A stretch of 7,141 bases of DNA from Prevotellaceae bacterium (GCA_021204715.1 JAJPYW010000172.1:1-7141), one strand, 5' to 3'. Positions 1 through 6,814 are shown, counted from the first letter of the stretch. Numbers and translations are program-made. The notes: generated from the letters alone by a model not told the origin.

Positions 1-22
1 CCTACCATAACGTCGGGAATGA

Positions 23-58
23 AGGAATGGGAGAATGGCGCGCCAGCCTCCCTTTCCT
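23..58. terminator. Imperfect stem-loop upstream of yaaA, possible terminator of an upstream gene
   Basis: Arms 23-33 and 48-58 pair as AGGAA, a T-T mismatch, then GGGAG against CTCCC and TTTCCT. After a 2x2 internal loop (AA opposite GC), 36-38 and 43-45 add three pairs around a CGCG tetraloop. This gives 13 base pairs in 36 nt, more than expected by chance. The tract after it on the + strand (58-66) is AT-rich but has no real U-run, so intrinsic termination is only plausible. The near-symmetry would let it work on either strand. The gene it would terminate lies left of the window and cannot be seen. Confidence 0.45.
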
Positions 59-122
59 ATTAAATAGCGGCACCGCATGGAAAGATTGGAAGGGATGTAT
101 AAAGAGTATGGGCTGTTTGGTG

Positions 123-130
123 TATCTTTG
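123..130 (+). promoter_or_regulatory. Bacteroidota -7 promoter element for yaaA
   Basis: TATCTTTG matches the TAnnTTTG consensus of the primary sigma factor of Bacteroidota and lies 22 nt ahead of the yaaA ATG, implying a very short 5' leader. No good -33 TTTG is present at the usual 19-21 nt spacing; the nearest TTG (86-88) is too far away. The call rests on the -7 box and its position. Confidence 0.55.
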
Positions 131-152
131 CCCCGTAGAATGACTATGGACG

Positions 153-899
153 ATGCAGATACTCTTGGCTTGTGCGAAAACAATGACGGGCGGGGCGCCC
201 CCTGATACGGGCTTCACCACCGAGCCGGCGTTCGGGCGGCAGGCGTGCCACAACGCCTTGCAGTTGGCCGGATACTCGGTGGAGGAGTTGCAAGGACTGC
301 TGCGCGTGAACCGGGAGATAGCCTTGGAGAACTGGCTGCGCTACCAGAGGTTCTTCGACAAAGAAGGCTTTGTGCCGGCCGCGTTCGCCTACAACGGCAT
401 GGCCTTCCGGAAGCTCGCGCCCGAAACATGGACAACGGAGGAACTGCGTTATGCCAACGGCCACCTGCTCGTGGGCTCGTTTCTTTACGGCCTGCTGCGC
501 CCGCTCGACAGGGTGAAACCTTACCGCTTGGAGGGGAACGTGGAACTGCCCGGCAACGGCGGAAAAGATATGTTCCATTACTGGCAGCCGCTGCTGACCG
601 ACTGGCTCATAGAGCGCGTGCTCGAAGACGACGGCATCCTTGTGAACTTGGCCAGCGCTGAGTTCAAGAAGATAGTAGACTGGAAGCGCGTGGCCCGGAC
701 GGTGCGGGTGGTGACACCCGAATTCTACGTTGCCGGCGGGGGAAAGCCCCGCATGGTGGTAATCTATGCCAAGATGTGCCGCGGAGCCATGGCACGGTGG
801 ATAATACAGAACGAGATAACCCGTCCTGACGCGCTCGAAGCTTTCGGCTACGAAGGGTTTGAGTACAGCCGTAAAACCGGCAACTGGCTGTTGGCATGA
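153..899 (+). CDS. yaaA: Peroxide stress protein YaaA (DUF328/UPF0246 family)
   Basis: 248 residues, close to the roughly 250-260 usual for the family. In Escherichia coli YaaA is cytoplasmic, is induced by peroxide and limits free intracellular iron and so Fenton damage; its biochemical activity is not settled, though DNA binding has been proposed. Family blocks seen in order: an N-terminal hydrophobic strand followed by AKT (residues 8-10, PAKT in E. coli), AYNGMAF (79-85), the highly conserved LYGLLRPLD (111-119) with PYRLEG (123-128), GKD (137-139), NLASAEFKK (165-173), and YAKMCRG (205-211) with the following I(I)xN. The ATG at 153 begins exactly at the family N-terminus. An ATG at 146 is out of frame. 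A -7 element lies 22 nt upstream, and a stem-loop follows the stop. Identification is by remembered family motifs and is strong; the physiological role is inferred from E. coli. Confidence 0.93.
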   Translation: MQILLACAKTMTGGAPPDTGFTTEPAFGRQACHNALQLAGYSVEELQGLLRVNREIALENWLRYQRFFDKEGFVPAAFAYNGMAFRKLAPETWTTEELRYANGHLLVGSFLYGLLRPLDRVKPYRLEGNVELPGNGGKDMFHYWQPLLTDWLIERVLEDDGILVNLASAEFKKIVDWKRVARTVRVVTPEFYVAGGGKPRMVVIYAKMCRGAMARWIIQNEITRPDALEAFGYEGFEYSRKTGNWLLA

Positions 900-903
900 G
901 CGC

Positions 904-921
904 TTGGGCTTCCAGCCCCAA
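904..921 (+). terminator. Short stem-loop after yaaA, weak terminator candidate
   Basis: Starting 5 nt after the yaaA TGA, TTGGGCT pairs with AGCCCCAA around a TCC loop, giving seven base pairs with one bulged C. No U-tract follows, only a T-rich stretch at 932-939. It could end the yaaA transcript or simply protect its 3' end. A second, weaker stem (TTCC 923-926 with GGAA 944-947, and GGC 929-931 with GCC 941-943) follows directly but overlaps the dehydrogenase promoter. Confidence 0.35.
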
Positions 922-936
922 ATTCCATGGCTTTGC

Positions 937-969
937 TTTGGCCGGAAGCAAATAAAATGATTACATTTG
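937..969 (+). promoter_or_regulatory. Bacteroidota-type promoter for the dehydrogenase (-33 and -7 elements)
   Basis: TTTG at 937-940 and TACATTTG at 962-969 are separated by 21 nt, fitting the Bacteroidota layout of TTTG, 19-21 nt, then TAnnTTTG. Transcription would begin near 972-976, about 17-20 nt before the ATG at 992. This makes an upstream in-frame TTG at 974 an unlikely start. The -7 box lies inside an inverted repeat, GCAAAT (948-953) and ATTTGC (965-970). Confidence 0.65.
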
Positions 970-991
970 CCCATTGATAAAAACGACTGAT

Positions 992-2167
992 ATGAACGAT
1001 TTCCATTTTTACACTCCCACCGATTATATATTCGGCAAGGGGGCTGAGATGCAAGTGGGCGCCTTGGCAAGCAAGCAGGGCGCGCGTGGTGTAATGATTG
1101 TCTACGGCGGCGGCTCGGCGGTGCGCAGCGGCTTGCTTGGCAGGGTGATACAATCCTTGGACGAGGCGGGCATAGCGCATTGCCAAATGGGTGGCGTGCA
1201 GCCCAACCCCGTGGACAAGAAAGTGTACGAGGGCATCGCCATCTGCAGGCAGGCGAAGGCCGACATGCTCTTGGCCGTGGGCGGCGGCTCGGTGATAGAC
1301 ACGGCCAAAGCCATTGCCGTGGGCGTGCCTTACGAAGGCGACTTCTGGGACTTCTATATAGATAAGGTGAAGGCTGAAAAAGCCTTGAAGGTGGGCGTGG
1401 TGCTCACCATTCCCGCCGCGGGCAGCGAGGGCTCGGGAAACTCGGTCATCACCAAGGTGGAGACTTGCCAGAAGCTTGGCTTGCGCGCGGCGCCGGGCGT
1501 GTTGAACCCCGTGTTCTCCATTCTGAACCCCGAACTGACCTTCACGTTGCCGCCTTTCCAAACGGCCTCAGGCATCGCCGACATGATGGTGCACATCATG
1601 GAACGTTACTTTACCAACACCCCTTCGGTGGAGGTGAGCGACCGTCTGTGCGAAGGGGTGCTCATGGCCATTATCAACGAGGCTTACAAGGTGAAACAGA
1701 ATCCGCGGGACTATGAAGCGCGCGCCAACATCATGTGGTGCGGCACCATTGCCCACAACGGCACGTGCGGCGTGGGGCGCGAGGAGGACTGGGCTTCGCA
1801 CTTCATGGAACACGAGGTGAGCGCGCTGTACGACGTGACGCACGGTGCCGGCCTGTCGGTCATTGTGCCGGCATGGATGGCTTTTGTGGCGCGGCGCAAT
1901 CCGGGTAAAGTGGCCCAGTTTGCCCGCAGGGTATTTAACGTGCCCCAAGCGGAAGACCAAGTGGCGGTGGCCATGGAGGGTGTGGAACGGTTGAGAGAGT
2001 TCTTCCACGACATGGGCTTGCCGGTGAACTTCCGGGAGCTTGGCGTGCCCCGTCCCGACATTGACCGTTTGGTGGAAGGACTGCACCACAACAAGGGCGA
2101 GTTGGTGGGCTTTTACGTAAGGCTCTCGGCCAAGGATACCCGTGAAATTTATGAATCGGCGCTGTAA
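992..2167 (+). CDS. Iron-type (group III) alcohol/aldehyde dehydrogenase, YqhD/butanol dehydrogenase-like
   Basis: 391 residues, typical for the family. These cytoplasmic enzymes interconvert aldehydes or ketones and alcohols using NAD(P)H and a divalent metal. The Rossmann-like half has YGGGSAVRSG (38-47) and the nucleotide-phosphate loop GGGSVIDTAKAIA (97-109), then PAAGSEGSGNSVIT (141-154). The all-helical half carries the expected metal ligands D197 and H201 (in GIADMMVHIMERYF), H270 (WASHFMEHE) and H284 (DVTHGAGLSVIVP). Their spacing equals that of E. coli YqhD (D194, H198, H267, H281, from memory), shifted by three. YqhD reduces many aldehydes with NADPH, but the substrate here cannot be read from sequence. 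I chose ATG 992 over the in-frame TTG 974 because it starts at the conserved N-terminus (FxxPTxxxFG-type) and the putative transcription start lies around 974. radA follows 56 bp downstream with no promoter seen between them. Assignment to the BDH/YqhD branch is confident; naming a specific gene is not. Confidence 0.92.
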   Translation: MNDFHFYTPTDYIFGKGAEMQVGALASKQGARGVMIVYGGGSAVRSGLLGRVIQSLDEAGIAHCQMGGVQPNPVDKKVYEGIAICRQAKADMLLAVGGGSVIDTAKAIAVGVPYEGDFWDFYIDKVKAEKALKVGVVLTIPAAGSEGSGNSVITKVETCQKLGLRAAPGVLNPVFSILNPELTFTLPPFQTASGIADMMVHIMERYFTNTPSVEVSDRLCEGVLMAIINEAYKVKQNPRDYEARANIMWCGTIAHNGTCGVGREEDWASHFMEHEVSALYDVTHGAGLSVIVPAWMAFVARRNPGKVAQFARRVFNVPQAEDQVAVAMEGVERLREFFHDMGLPVNFRELGVPRPDIDRLVEGLHHNKGELVGFYVRLSAKDTREIYESAL

Positions 2168-2185
2168 AGAAAGCGTTGCATAACC

Positions 2186-2205
2186 GGCCGGCGTCGCTGC
2201 CGGCC
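2186..2205 (+). repeat. Perfect GC-rich inverted repeat between dehydrogenase and radA
   Basis: GGCCGGC (2186-2192) is followed by a 6-nt spacer and its exact reverse complement GCCGGCC (2199-2205). A G-T pair could close the loop to TCGC. No U-run follows, so it is not a classical terminator. It sits in the 56-bp gap, 18 nt before the radA ATG. Possible roles are an mRNA-stability or processing hairpin, partial attenuation, or a protein site. The function is unknown. Confidence 0.5.
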
Positions 2206-2223
2206 ACCTATAAGAAACAGACC

Positions 2224-3594
2224 ATGTCCAAGGAAAAGACCATATACGTATGCAGCAACTGCGGGCAAGAGTCGCCCAAGTGGGTGGGCAAATGCCCGGC
2301 GTGCGGAGCGTGGAATACCTTCGTGGAGCGAGTGGTGCGCAAGGAGCCTGCCGCGCGGCACGTACCCCAAGGCTTGGGCGGCGAAAGCGGCAAGCCCGTC
2401 AGCTTGGGGCTGATAGAGGCAGGCGAGGAACCGCGCATAGACTTGGGCGACGCGGAGCTGAACCGTGTGTTGGGAGGCGGATTGGTGCAGGGCTCGTTGG
2501 TGCTCATAGGTGGGGAACCGGGCATCGGGAAGTCGACTTTGGTGTTGCAGACGGTCATGGGTTTGCCGGGAAAGCGGGTGCTCTACGTGTCGGGCGAAGA
2601 GAGCGCGCGCCAGCTCAAGCTGCGTGCCGACCGCTTGGGGCGCGAATGTCCGCCGGGATGCCTCATCGCTTCGGAGACTTCACTCGAACAGATATTCACG
2701 CACATCAAGAACACACGGCCCGAACTTGTCATCATCGATTCCATTCAGACGCTCTCAACCGAGGCGGTGGACTCCTCGCCCGGCAGCATCGTGCAGGTGC
2801 GCGAATGTACCGCTTCGTTGCTGCGCTTCGCCAAGGAGACGCACACACCGGTGATACTCATAGGCCACATCAACAAGGAGGGGAGCATCGCCGGGCCGAA
2901 GGTGTTGGAGCACATCGTGGACACGGTGCTCCAGTTTGAAGGCGACCGTCACTACATGTACCGCATGCTGCGCAGCGTGAAGAACCGCTTTGGAAGCACG
3001 GACGAGATAGGCATTTACGAGATGCGTCAAGAGGGGCTTCGCCCCGTGGACAACCCTTCCGAACTGCTGCTTTCCGAAGAGCACGAGGGCATGAGCGGCA
3101 TTGCCATCGCCGCCACCGTAGAGGGAGTGCGCCCCTTCTTGGTGGAGACCGAGGCGCTCGTAAGCAGCGCCGTCTACGGCAACCCGCAACGGTCGGCCAC
3201 CGGCTTCGACCTGCGCCGCATGAACATGTTGTTGGCCGTGTTGGAGAAGCGGGTGGGCTTCAAGTTAGCACAGAAAGATGTATTCTTGAACATCGCCGGC
3301 GGGCTGAGAGTGAACGACACCGCCATTGACTTGGCCGTTATAAGCGCCATTCTTTCGAGCAACATGGACGTGGCCGTGGAGACGGGTGTGTGCATGGCGG
3401 GCGAGGTGGGGCTGTCGGGCGAGATACGCCCCGTGAACCGCATAGCCCAACGCATCGCCGAGGCGGGGCGGTTGGGTTTCAAGCGTTTTATCCTGCCCCG
3501 GCAGAACATGCAGGGACTTGGTCCTATAGACGCAGGCATCAACTTGATTCCGGTGCGGAAGGTGGAAGAGGCGTTCCGCGCCCTTTTCGGATAG
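2224..3594 (+). CDS. radA: DNA repair ATPase RadA (Sms)
   Basis: 456 residues, the usual RadA length. RadA is a RecA-like DnaB-type hexameric motor that drives branch migration of recombination intermediates with RecA and helps stabilise or process stalled forks. All parts are visible: an N-terminal C4 zinc finger (C10, C13, C24, C27), Walker A GGEPGIGKST (96-105), Walker B LVIID (168-172), the RadA-specific KNRFG motif (253-257), and a C-terminal Lon-protease-like domain (roughly 285-456) with FDLRRMNMLLAVLEKR (328-343) and GEVGLSGEIRPV (393-404). In known RadA proteins this domain is a structural scaffold without protease activity. ATG 2224 gives the standard start a few residues before the zinc finger. 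An in-frame TTG at 2176 would add 16 residues that overlap the intergenic hairpin, so I rejected it. The gene is probably transcribed from the dehydrogenase promoter and is followed after 4 nt by the FAD protein. Confidence 0.97.
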   Translation: MSKEKTIYVCSNCGQESPKWVGKCPACGAWNTFVERVVRKEPAARHVPQGLGGESGKPVSLGLIEAGEEPRIDLGDAELNRVLGGGLVQGSLVLIGGEPGIGKSTLVLQTVMGLPGKRVLYVSGEESARQLKLRADRLGRECPPGCLIASETSLEQIFTHIKNTRPELVIIDSIQTLSTEAVDSSPGSIVQVRECTASLLRFAKETHTPVILIGHINKEGSIAGPKVLEHIVDTVLQFEGDRHYMYRMLRSVKNRFGSTDEIGIYEMRQEGLRPVDNPSELLLSEEHEGMSGIAIAATVEGVRPFLVETEALVSSAVYGNPQRSATGFDLRRMNMLLAVLEKRVGFKLAQKDVFLNIAGGLRVNDTAIDLAVISAILSSNMDVAVETGVCMAGEVGLSGEIRPVNRIAQRIAEAGRLGFKRFILPRQNMQGLGPIDAGINLIPVRKVEEAFRALFG

Positions 3595-3598
3595 GGCG

Positions 3599-5176
3599 AT
3601 GATAGAGGAATACAGAGTGCGCGTACTGCCCGAAGTGGCAGCCGACGAGCGTCGACTCGGCGAGTGGCTGGCCCGGGAGAAAGGGGTGGACCTGCGGCAA
3701 CTCAAGGCCATGCGCGTCTTGAAGCGCAGCGTCGACGCCCGCCAGCGCACTGTCTACATAGAGTTGGAGGTGCGTGTCTATCTCAACGAAGAACCCGAAG
3801 ATAAAGGTTTCAAGGAGACTTTTTATCCTTCTGTGGAAGGGAAACCGCAAGTGGTGGTGGTGGGTGCCGGCCCGGCCGGACTCTTCGCCGCGTTGCGGTT
3901 GATAGAACTGGGCTTGCGGCCCGTGGTTGTGGAACGGGGCAAGAACGTGCACGAACGGAAGCGGGACTTGGCGCTTATAGGCAAGGAGCAACGGGTGGAC
4001 GCCGAGTCGAACTACAGCTTCGGCGAAGGGGGTGCCGGCGCCTATTCCGACGGGAAGCTCTACACGCGCAGCAAGAAGCGGGGAAATGTGGAGAAGATAT
4101 TGCATGTATTCTGTCAACACGGCGCCTCGACAGCTATCTTGGCGGACGCCCGGCCGCACATAGGCACCGACAAATTGCCGCGCGTGATAGAGCGCATGCG
4201 CGAAACCATCCTCAGCTCGGGCGGCGAGGTGCACTTCCAAACACGCATGGATGCCTTGATTATGCAACAAGACGAGGTCATCGGCATCGAGACTGCCCAA
4301 GGGCAGCGGTTCATGGGGCCGGTGATCCTCGCCACGGGACACTCGGCCCGCGACGTGTACCGCCGCCTCGGGGAAAGCCATGTGGAGATGGAGGCGAAAG
4401 GCATCGCCGTTGGGGTACGTGTGGAGCATCCGGCCCGGGTGATAGACCGCATACAATACCACAATCCCGAAGGGAGAGGCGCCTTCCTGCCTGCGGCCGA
4501 GTACAGCTTCGCCACGCAAGTGGAGGGACGGGGCGTGTACAGCTTCTGTATGTGTCCCGGCGGCTTCATCATTCCGGCGGCTACGGGGCCTGAACAAATC
4601 GTGGTCAACGGTATGAGCCCGAGCAACCGCGGCTCCCGCTGGAGCAACGCCGGCATGGTGGTGGAACTGCGTGCCGACGACGACTTGCGCATGGAGAAAG
4701 CGGAGAAAAAGATAGATTTGCGCGACCCCTTGCGCATGATGCGTTTCCAAGAACGGTTGGAGAAGTTATGCTGGCAGCATGGCAACTGCCTGCTGACGGC
4801 GCCGGCCCAACGCTTGGCCGACTTCTGCCGCCGAAAGGCAAGCGGCAGCCTGCCGACAAGCTCGTATGTACCGGGACTGACGGCTTCGCCCCTGCACGAG
4901 TGGCTGCCACCGTTCATTGCCCCGCGGTTAATACAGGGGCTGCGGTACTTCGGGAAGAACAGTCCCGGTTACGTCACCAACGAGGCGGTGATAGTGGGCG
5001 TGGAGACACGCACGTCGGCTCCCGTGCGCATTTTGCGTGACAAAGAACGCCTGCAACACATCCGCCTCAAGGGGTTGTTCCCTTGCGGCGAAGGGGCAGG
5101 CTACGCCGGCGGCATCGTATCGGCCGCCGTGGACGGAGAGCGGTGCGCCGAAGCGGTGAAAGCCAATATGTTTTAG
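3599..5176 (+). CDS. COG2509-type uncharacterised FAD-dependent dehydrogenase
   Basis: 525 residues, full length for this family. Residues 1-80 form a small N-terminal domain rich in Arg and Glu (beta-alpha-beta pattern, with RQLKAMRVLKRSVDAR at 33-48). The FAD-binding Rossmann motif VVVVGAGPAGLFAA follows (85-98), with E112 at the end of beta-2 as expected for binding the adenosine ribose. Further family blocks are YSFGEGGAGAYSDGKL (139-154), ATGHSARD (245-252), SFCMCPGG (315-322), ETRTSAPVRI (469-478), and the C-terminal second FAD contact PCGEGAGYAGGI (495-506). No signal peptide is seen, so it is cytoplasmic. The family is widespread, but I know of no established substrate; general oxidoreductase is as far as the evidence goes. 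The ATG comes 4 nt after the radA stop, suggesting translational coupling, and the stop faces the transporter's stop across 10 bp. Confidence 0.9.
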   Translation: MIEEYRVRVLPEVAADERRLGEWLAREKGVDLRQLKAMRVLKRSVDARQRTVYIELEVRVYLNEEPEDKGFKETFYPSVEGKPQVVVVGAGPAGLFAALRLIELGLRPVVVERGKNVHERKRDLALIGKEQRVDAESNYSFGEGGAGAYSDGKLYTRSKKRGNVEKILHVFCQHGASTAILADARPHIGTDKLPRVIERMRETILSSGGEVHFQTRMDALIMQQDEVIGIETAQGQRFMGPVILATGHSARDVYRRLGESHVEMEAKGIAVGVRVEHPARVIDRIQYHNPEGRGAFLPAAEYSFATQVEGRGVYSFCMCPGGFIIPAATGPEQIVVNGMSPSNRGSRWSNAGMVVELRADDDLRMEKAEKKIDLRDPLRMMRFQERLEKLCWQHGNCLLTAPAQRLADFCRRKASGSLPTSSYVPGLTASPLHEWLPPFIAPRLIQGLRYFGKNSPGYVTNEAVIVGVETRTSAPVRILRDKERLQHIRLKGLFPCGEGAGYAGGIVSAAVDGERCAEAVKANMF

Positions 5177-5186
5177 TGCGCGGCCG

Positions 5187-6752
5187 CTACCGGGCGACAC
5201 GCTCCAACCACTTCACCATGGAGAGCATCACTACCATGGAGATGCCGGTAACCGCCACGAACACCAACCAGCAGCACCATATCGGGACGGATGTATAGAG
5301 GATGCCGCCGATGAAGAGCAGCGAGTTGCCTATGGCCGTGGCTGCCATCCAGCACCCCTGCATCAATCCTTGCAGATGGGGAGGCGCCACTTTGGAGACA
5401 AACGAGAGTCCCAACGGGGAGATGAACAGTTCGGCTACCGTCATGATGAAGTACAGGCCTATCATAATCAACGGGGTGACAAGGATGGCGTCTACTTGGC
5501 CGGCACTCATTGTGCCCAACACTTCTTTGGAGGGAAGCGTGAAGGAGAATACGGCCAAGAAGAGGTAGGCTACGGCGGCGATGCCCATGCCGATGGCTAT
5601 CTTCATGGGTGTGGAAGGCTCCTTGCCGCGCTTCTTCAAGGAACCGAAGAACCACATGATGAACGGGGTAAGGAAAACGACGAAGAAGGGGTTGACACAC
5701 TGGAATATCTCGGCACCCTTGATGCGTGTAAACCCCAAATCGATGTCGATGAAGCTCAGGTCTACATAGTCGCGGGCGAAATAGGTGAGTGAATAGCCGT
5801 TCTGGTGGAAAGAGAGCCAGAAGAATATCACGATGCCGAAGACGGCGAAGAGCGCATAGATGCGTTGCTTGATTTCGGTGGCCGTGAGGCGTATCTCCTC
5901 CCTGCTTGCCGGAGCGGGCGCGCCCGCCTTGGCGGAGGCTGCCTTGCGGGCCACATCAGGGAAGCGCCGCTTGTTGGAGAGATAGATGGCAAGCGAAATG
6001 AGCATGGCCGCCACCGCCGCCAAGAAAGCGTATTGGAAACCGCGGTTGAAAACTTCCAAATAGGTTTTCACAAAAGTATCCAAGTCGCTGAACACGGTGC
6101 CGTCCAACGTCACCTTGTCTATCAGCGAAGTGAGGTTGTCCAGGGCCTGGGCGGGCATGGCGGCTCCCTCTTTCAAGTATTGTTGGCACAGTTCGGGCAG
6201 CTGGGCGTTGTAATCGAAGTGGTTTGCCTTAAGCCACCAGTTGCGCACGCCGATGGCTATCCAAGGGGCGAAGAAGCCGCCCACGTTGATGAACATGTAG
6301 AATATCTGATAGCCTGCGTCGCGCAAGTTGGAGTAGGCGGGGTTGTCGTACATCTGGCCCACCAGTGCCTGCAGGTTCCCTTTGAAGAGGCCGTTGCCCA
6401 AGGCGATGACAAACAGGCCGAAGCATGTCAGCCCCAAGCAGAAAGCGTAGTTGGGAGCGGGCGTGGGCGTGGGTATGGCGATGACGATATAGCCCACCGT
6501 CATGAGCAACAAGCCGCCCAAAATGGTGCCTTTGAAGTTTTTCGTCTTGTCGGCAATGAACCCGCCCAAAAGCGGCAGAATGTAGATGGCGGCATAAAAA
6601 GCGGAATAGATGTATCCCGTCGTCGTTTCCGACAGTCCGTACTTGGCGGATATGAACAGAGTGAGGATTGCCATCATGATGTAGAAGCCGAAGCGTTCTC
6701 CCATATTGGCCAATGCGGCGGCAATCAACCCGTCGGGGTGTTGTTTGAACAT
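5187..6752 (-). CDS. Proton-dependent oligopeptide transporter family (POT/PTR2) MFS permease
   Basis: 521 residues with 12 predicted membrane helices (near 20-36, 43-66, 74-94, 104-131, 150-169, 238-257, 298-315, 349-370, 383-405, 423-446, 462-484, 488-512). Family members import di- and tripeptides with protons across the inner membrane. Supporting marks are ERFGFY (19-24) in helix 1, GGFIADK (63-69) after helix 2, K124 in helix 4, the PTR2 signature FYMFINVG (151-158), and E441 in the helix 10 block ELFISPLGLS (441-450). Oddities: the first Glu of ExxER is Asn16; a hydrophilic stretch of about 65 residues (171-236) sits between helices 5 and 6, facing the periplasm; and the central loop (258-297, Ala/Pro-rich) is too short for the two extra helices of many bacterial POTs. 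The ATG at 6752 opens the family-typical MFKQHPDGL start and has a -7 element 54 nt upstream. The substrate is probably peptide but not proven, given the altered motif. Confidence 0.88.
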   Translation of the reverse strand: MFKQHPDGLIAAALANMGERFGFYIMMAILTLFISAKYGLSETTTGYIYSAFYAAIYILPLLGGFIADKTKNFKGTILGGLLLMTVGYIVIAIPTPTPAPNYAFCLGLTCFGLFVIALGNGLFKGNLQALVGQMYDNPAYSNLRDAGYQIFYMFINVGGFFAPWIAIGVRNWWLKANHFDYNAQLPELCQQYLKEGAAMPAQALDNLTSLIDKVTLDGTVFSDLDTFVKTYLEVFNRGFQYAFLAAVAAMLISLAIYLSNKRRFPDVARKAASAKAGAPAPASREEIRLTATEIKQRIYALFAVFGIVIFFWLSFHQNGYSLTYFARDYVDLSFIDIDLGFTRIKGAEIFQCVNPFFVVFLTPFIMWFFGSLKKRGKEPSTPMKIAIGMGIAAVAYLFLAVFSFTLPSKEVLGTMSAGQVDAILVTPLIMIGLYFIMTVAELFISPLGLSFVSKVAPPHLQGLMQGCWMAATAIGNSLLFIGGILYTSVPIWCCWLVFVAVTGISMVVMLSMVKWLERVAR

Positions 6753-6784
6753 AATATCGTTGGTGTTACATGGTTAGTATTGCA

Positions 6785-6800
6785 TATAGTTTTGCCTATA
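6785..6800. repeat. Small inverted repeat just downstream of the transporter promoter
   Basis: TATAG (6785-6789) and CTATA (6796-6800) pair perfectly around six bases. On the - strand the repeat begins about 6 nt past the -7 box, at the presumed transcription start. It may form the first 5'-leader hairpin or be an operator half-site pair. It is short enough to be chance. Confidence 0.25.
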
Positions 6801-6806
6801 CGTTTG

Positions 6807-6814
6807 CAAATATA
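6807..6814 (-). promoter_or_regulatory. Bacteroidota -7 promoter element for the POT transporter
   Basis: Read on the - strand this is TATATTTG, a perfect TAnnTTTG match, 54 nt ahead of the transporter ATG. No clear -33 TTTG is found at the usual spacing, but the region just upstream (6838-6866) holds phased A and T tracts. The transcript would begin near 6797-6803, leaving a leader of about 45-50 nt. Confidence 0.6.

Noticed and set aside
77..205. Possible 42-residue ORF on the + strand starting ATG 77 and running into yaaA
   Set aside because: No ribosome binding signal, it contains the yaaA -7 box and overlaps the yaaA start in another frame; composition gives no sign of a real protein. 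Likely chance.
974..991. TTG start for the dehydrogenase, adding six residues
   Set aside because: It would sit at the predicted transcription start; ATG 992 fits the family N-terminus.
144..1070. 308-codon open frame on the - strand across yaaA and the dehydrogenase promoter
   Set aside because: Antisense to yaaA, crosses the intergenic promoter region, and shows no family motif.
2176..2223. TTG start for radA, adding 16 residues
   Set aside because: The extension overlaps the GC hairpin and lies ahead of the standard RadA start (MSKEKTIYVC at the zinc finger).
3539..4750. 403-codon open frame on the - strand opposite the FAD gene
   Set aside because: It is opposite an unmistakable COG2509 gene, is rich in His, Arg and Ala with no recognisable domain, and arises because the GC-rich codon use of the true gene removes stops from the antisense frame.
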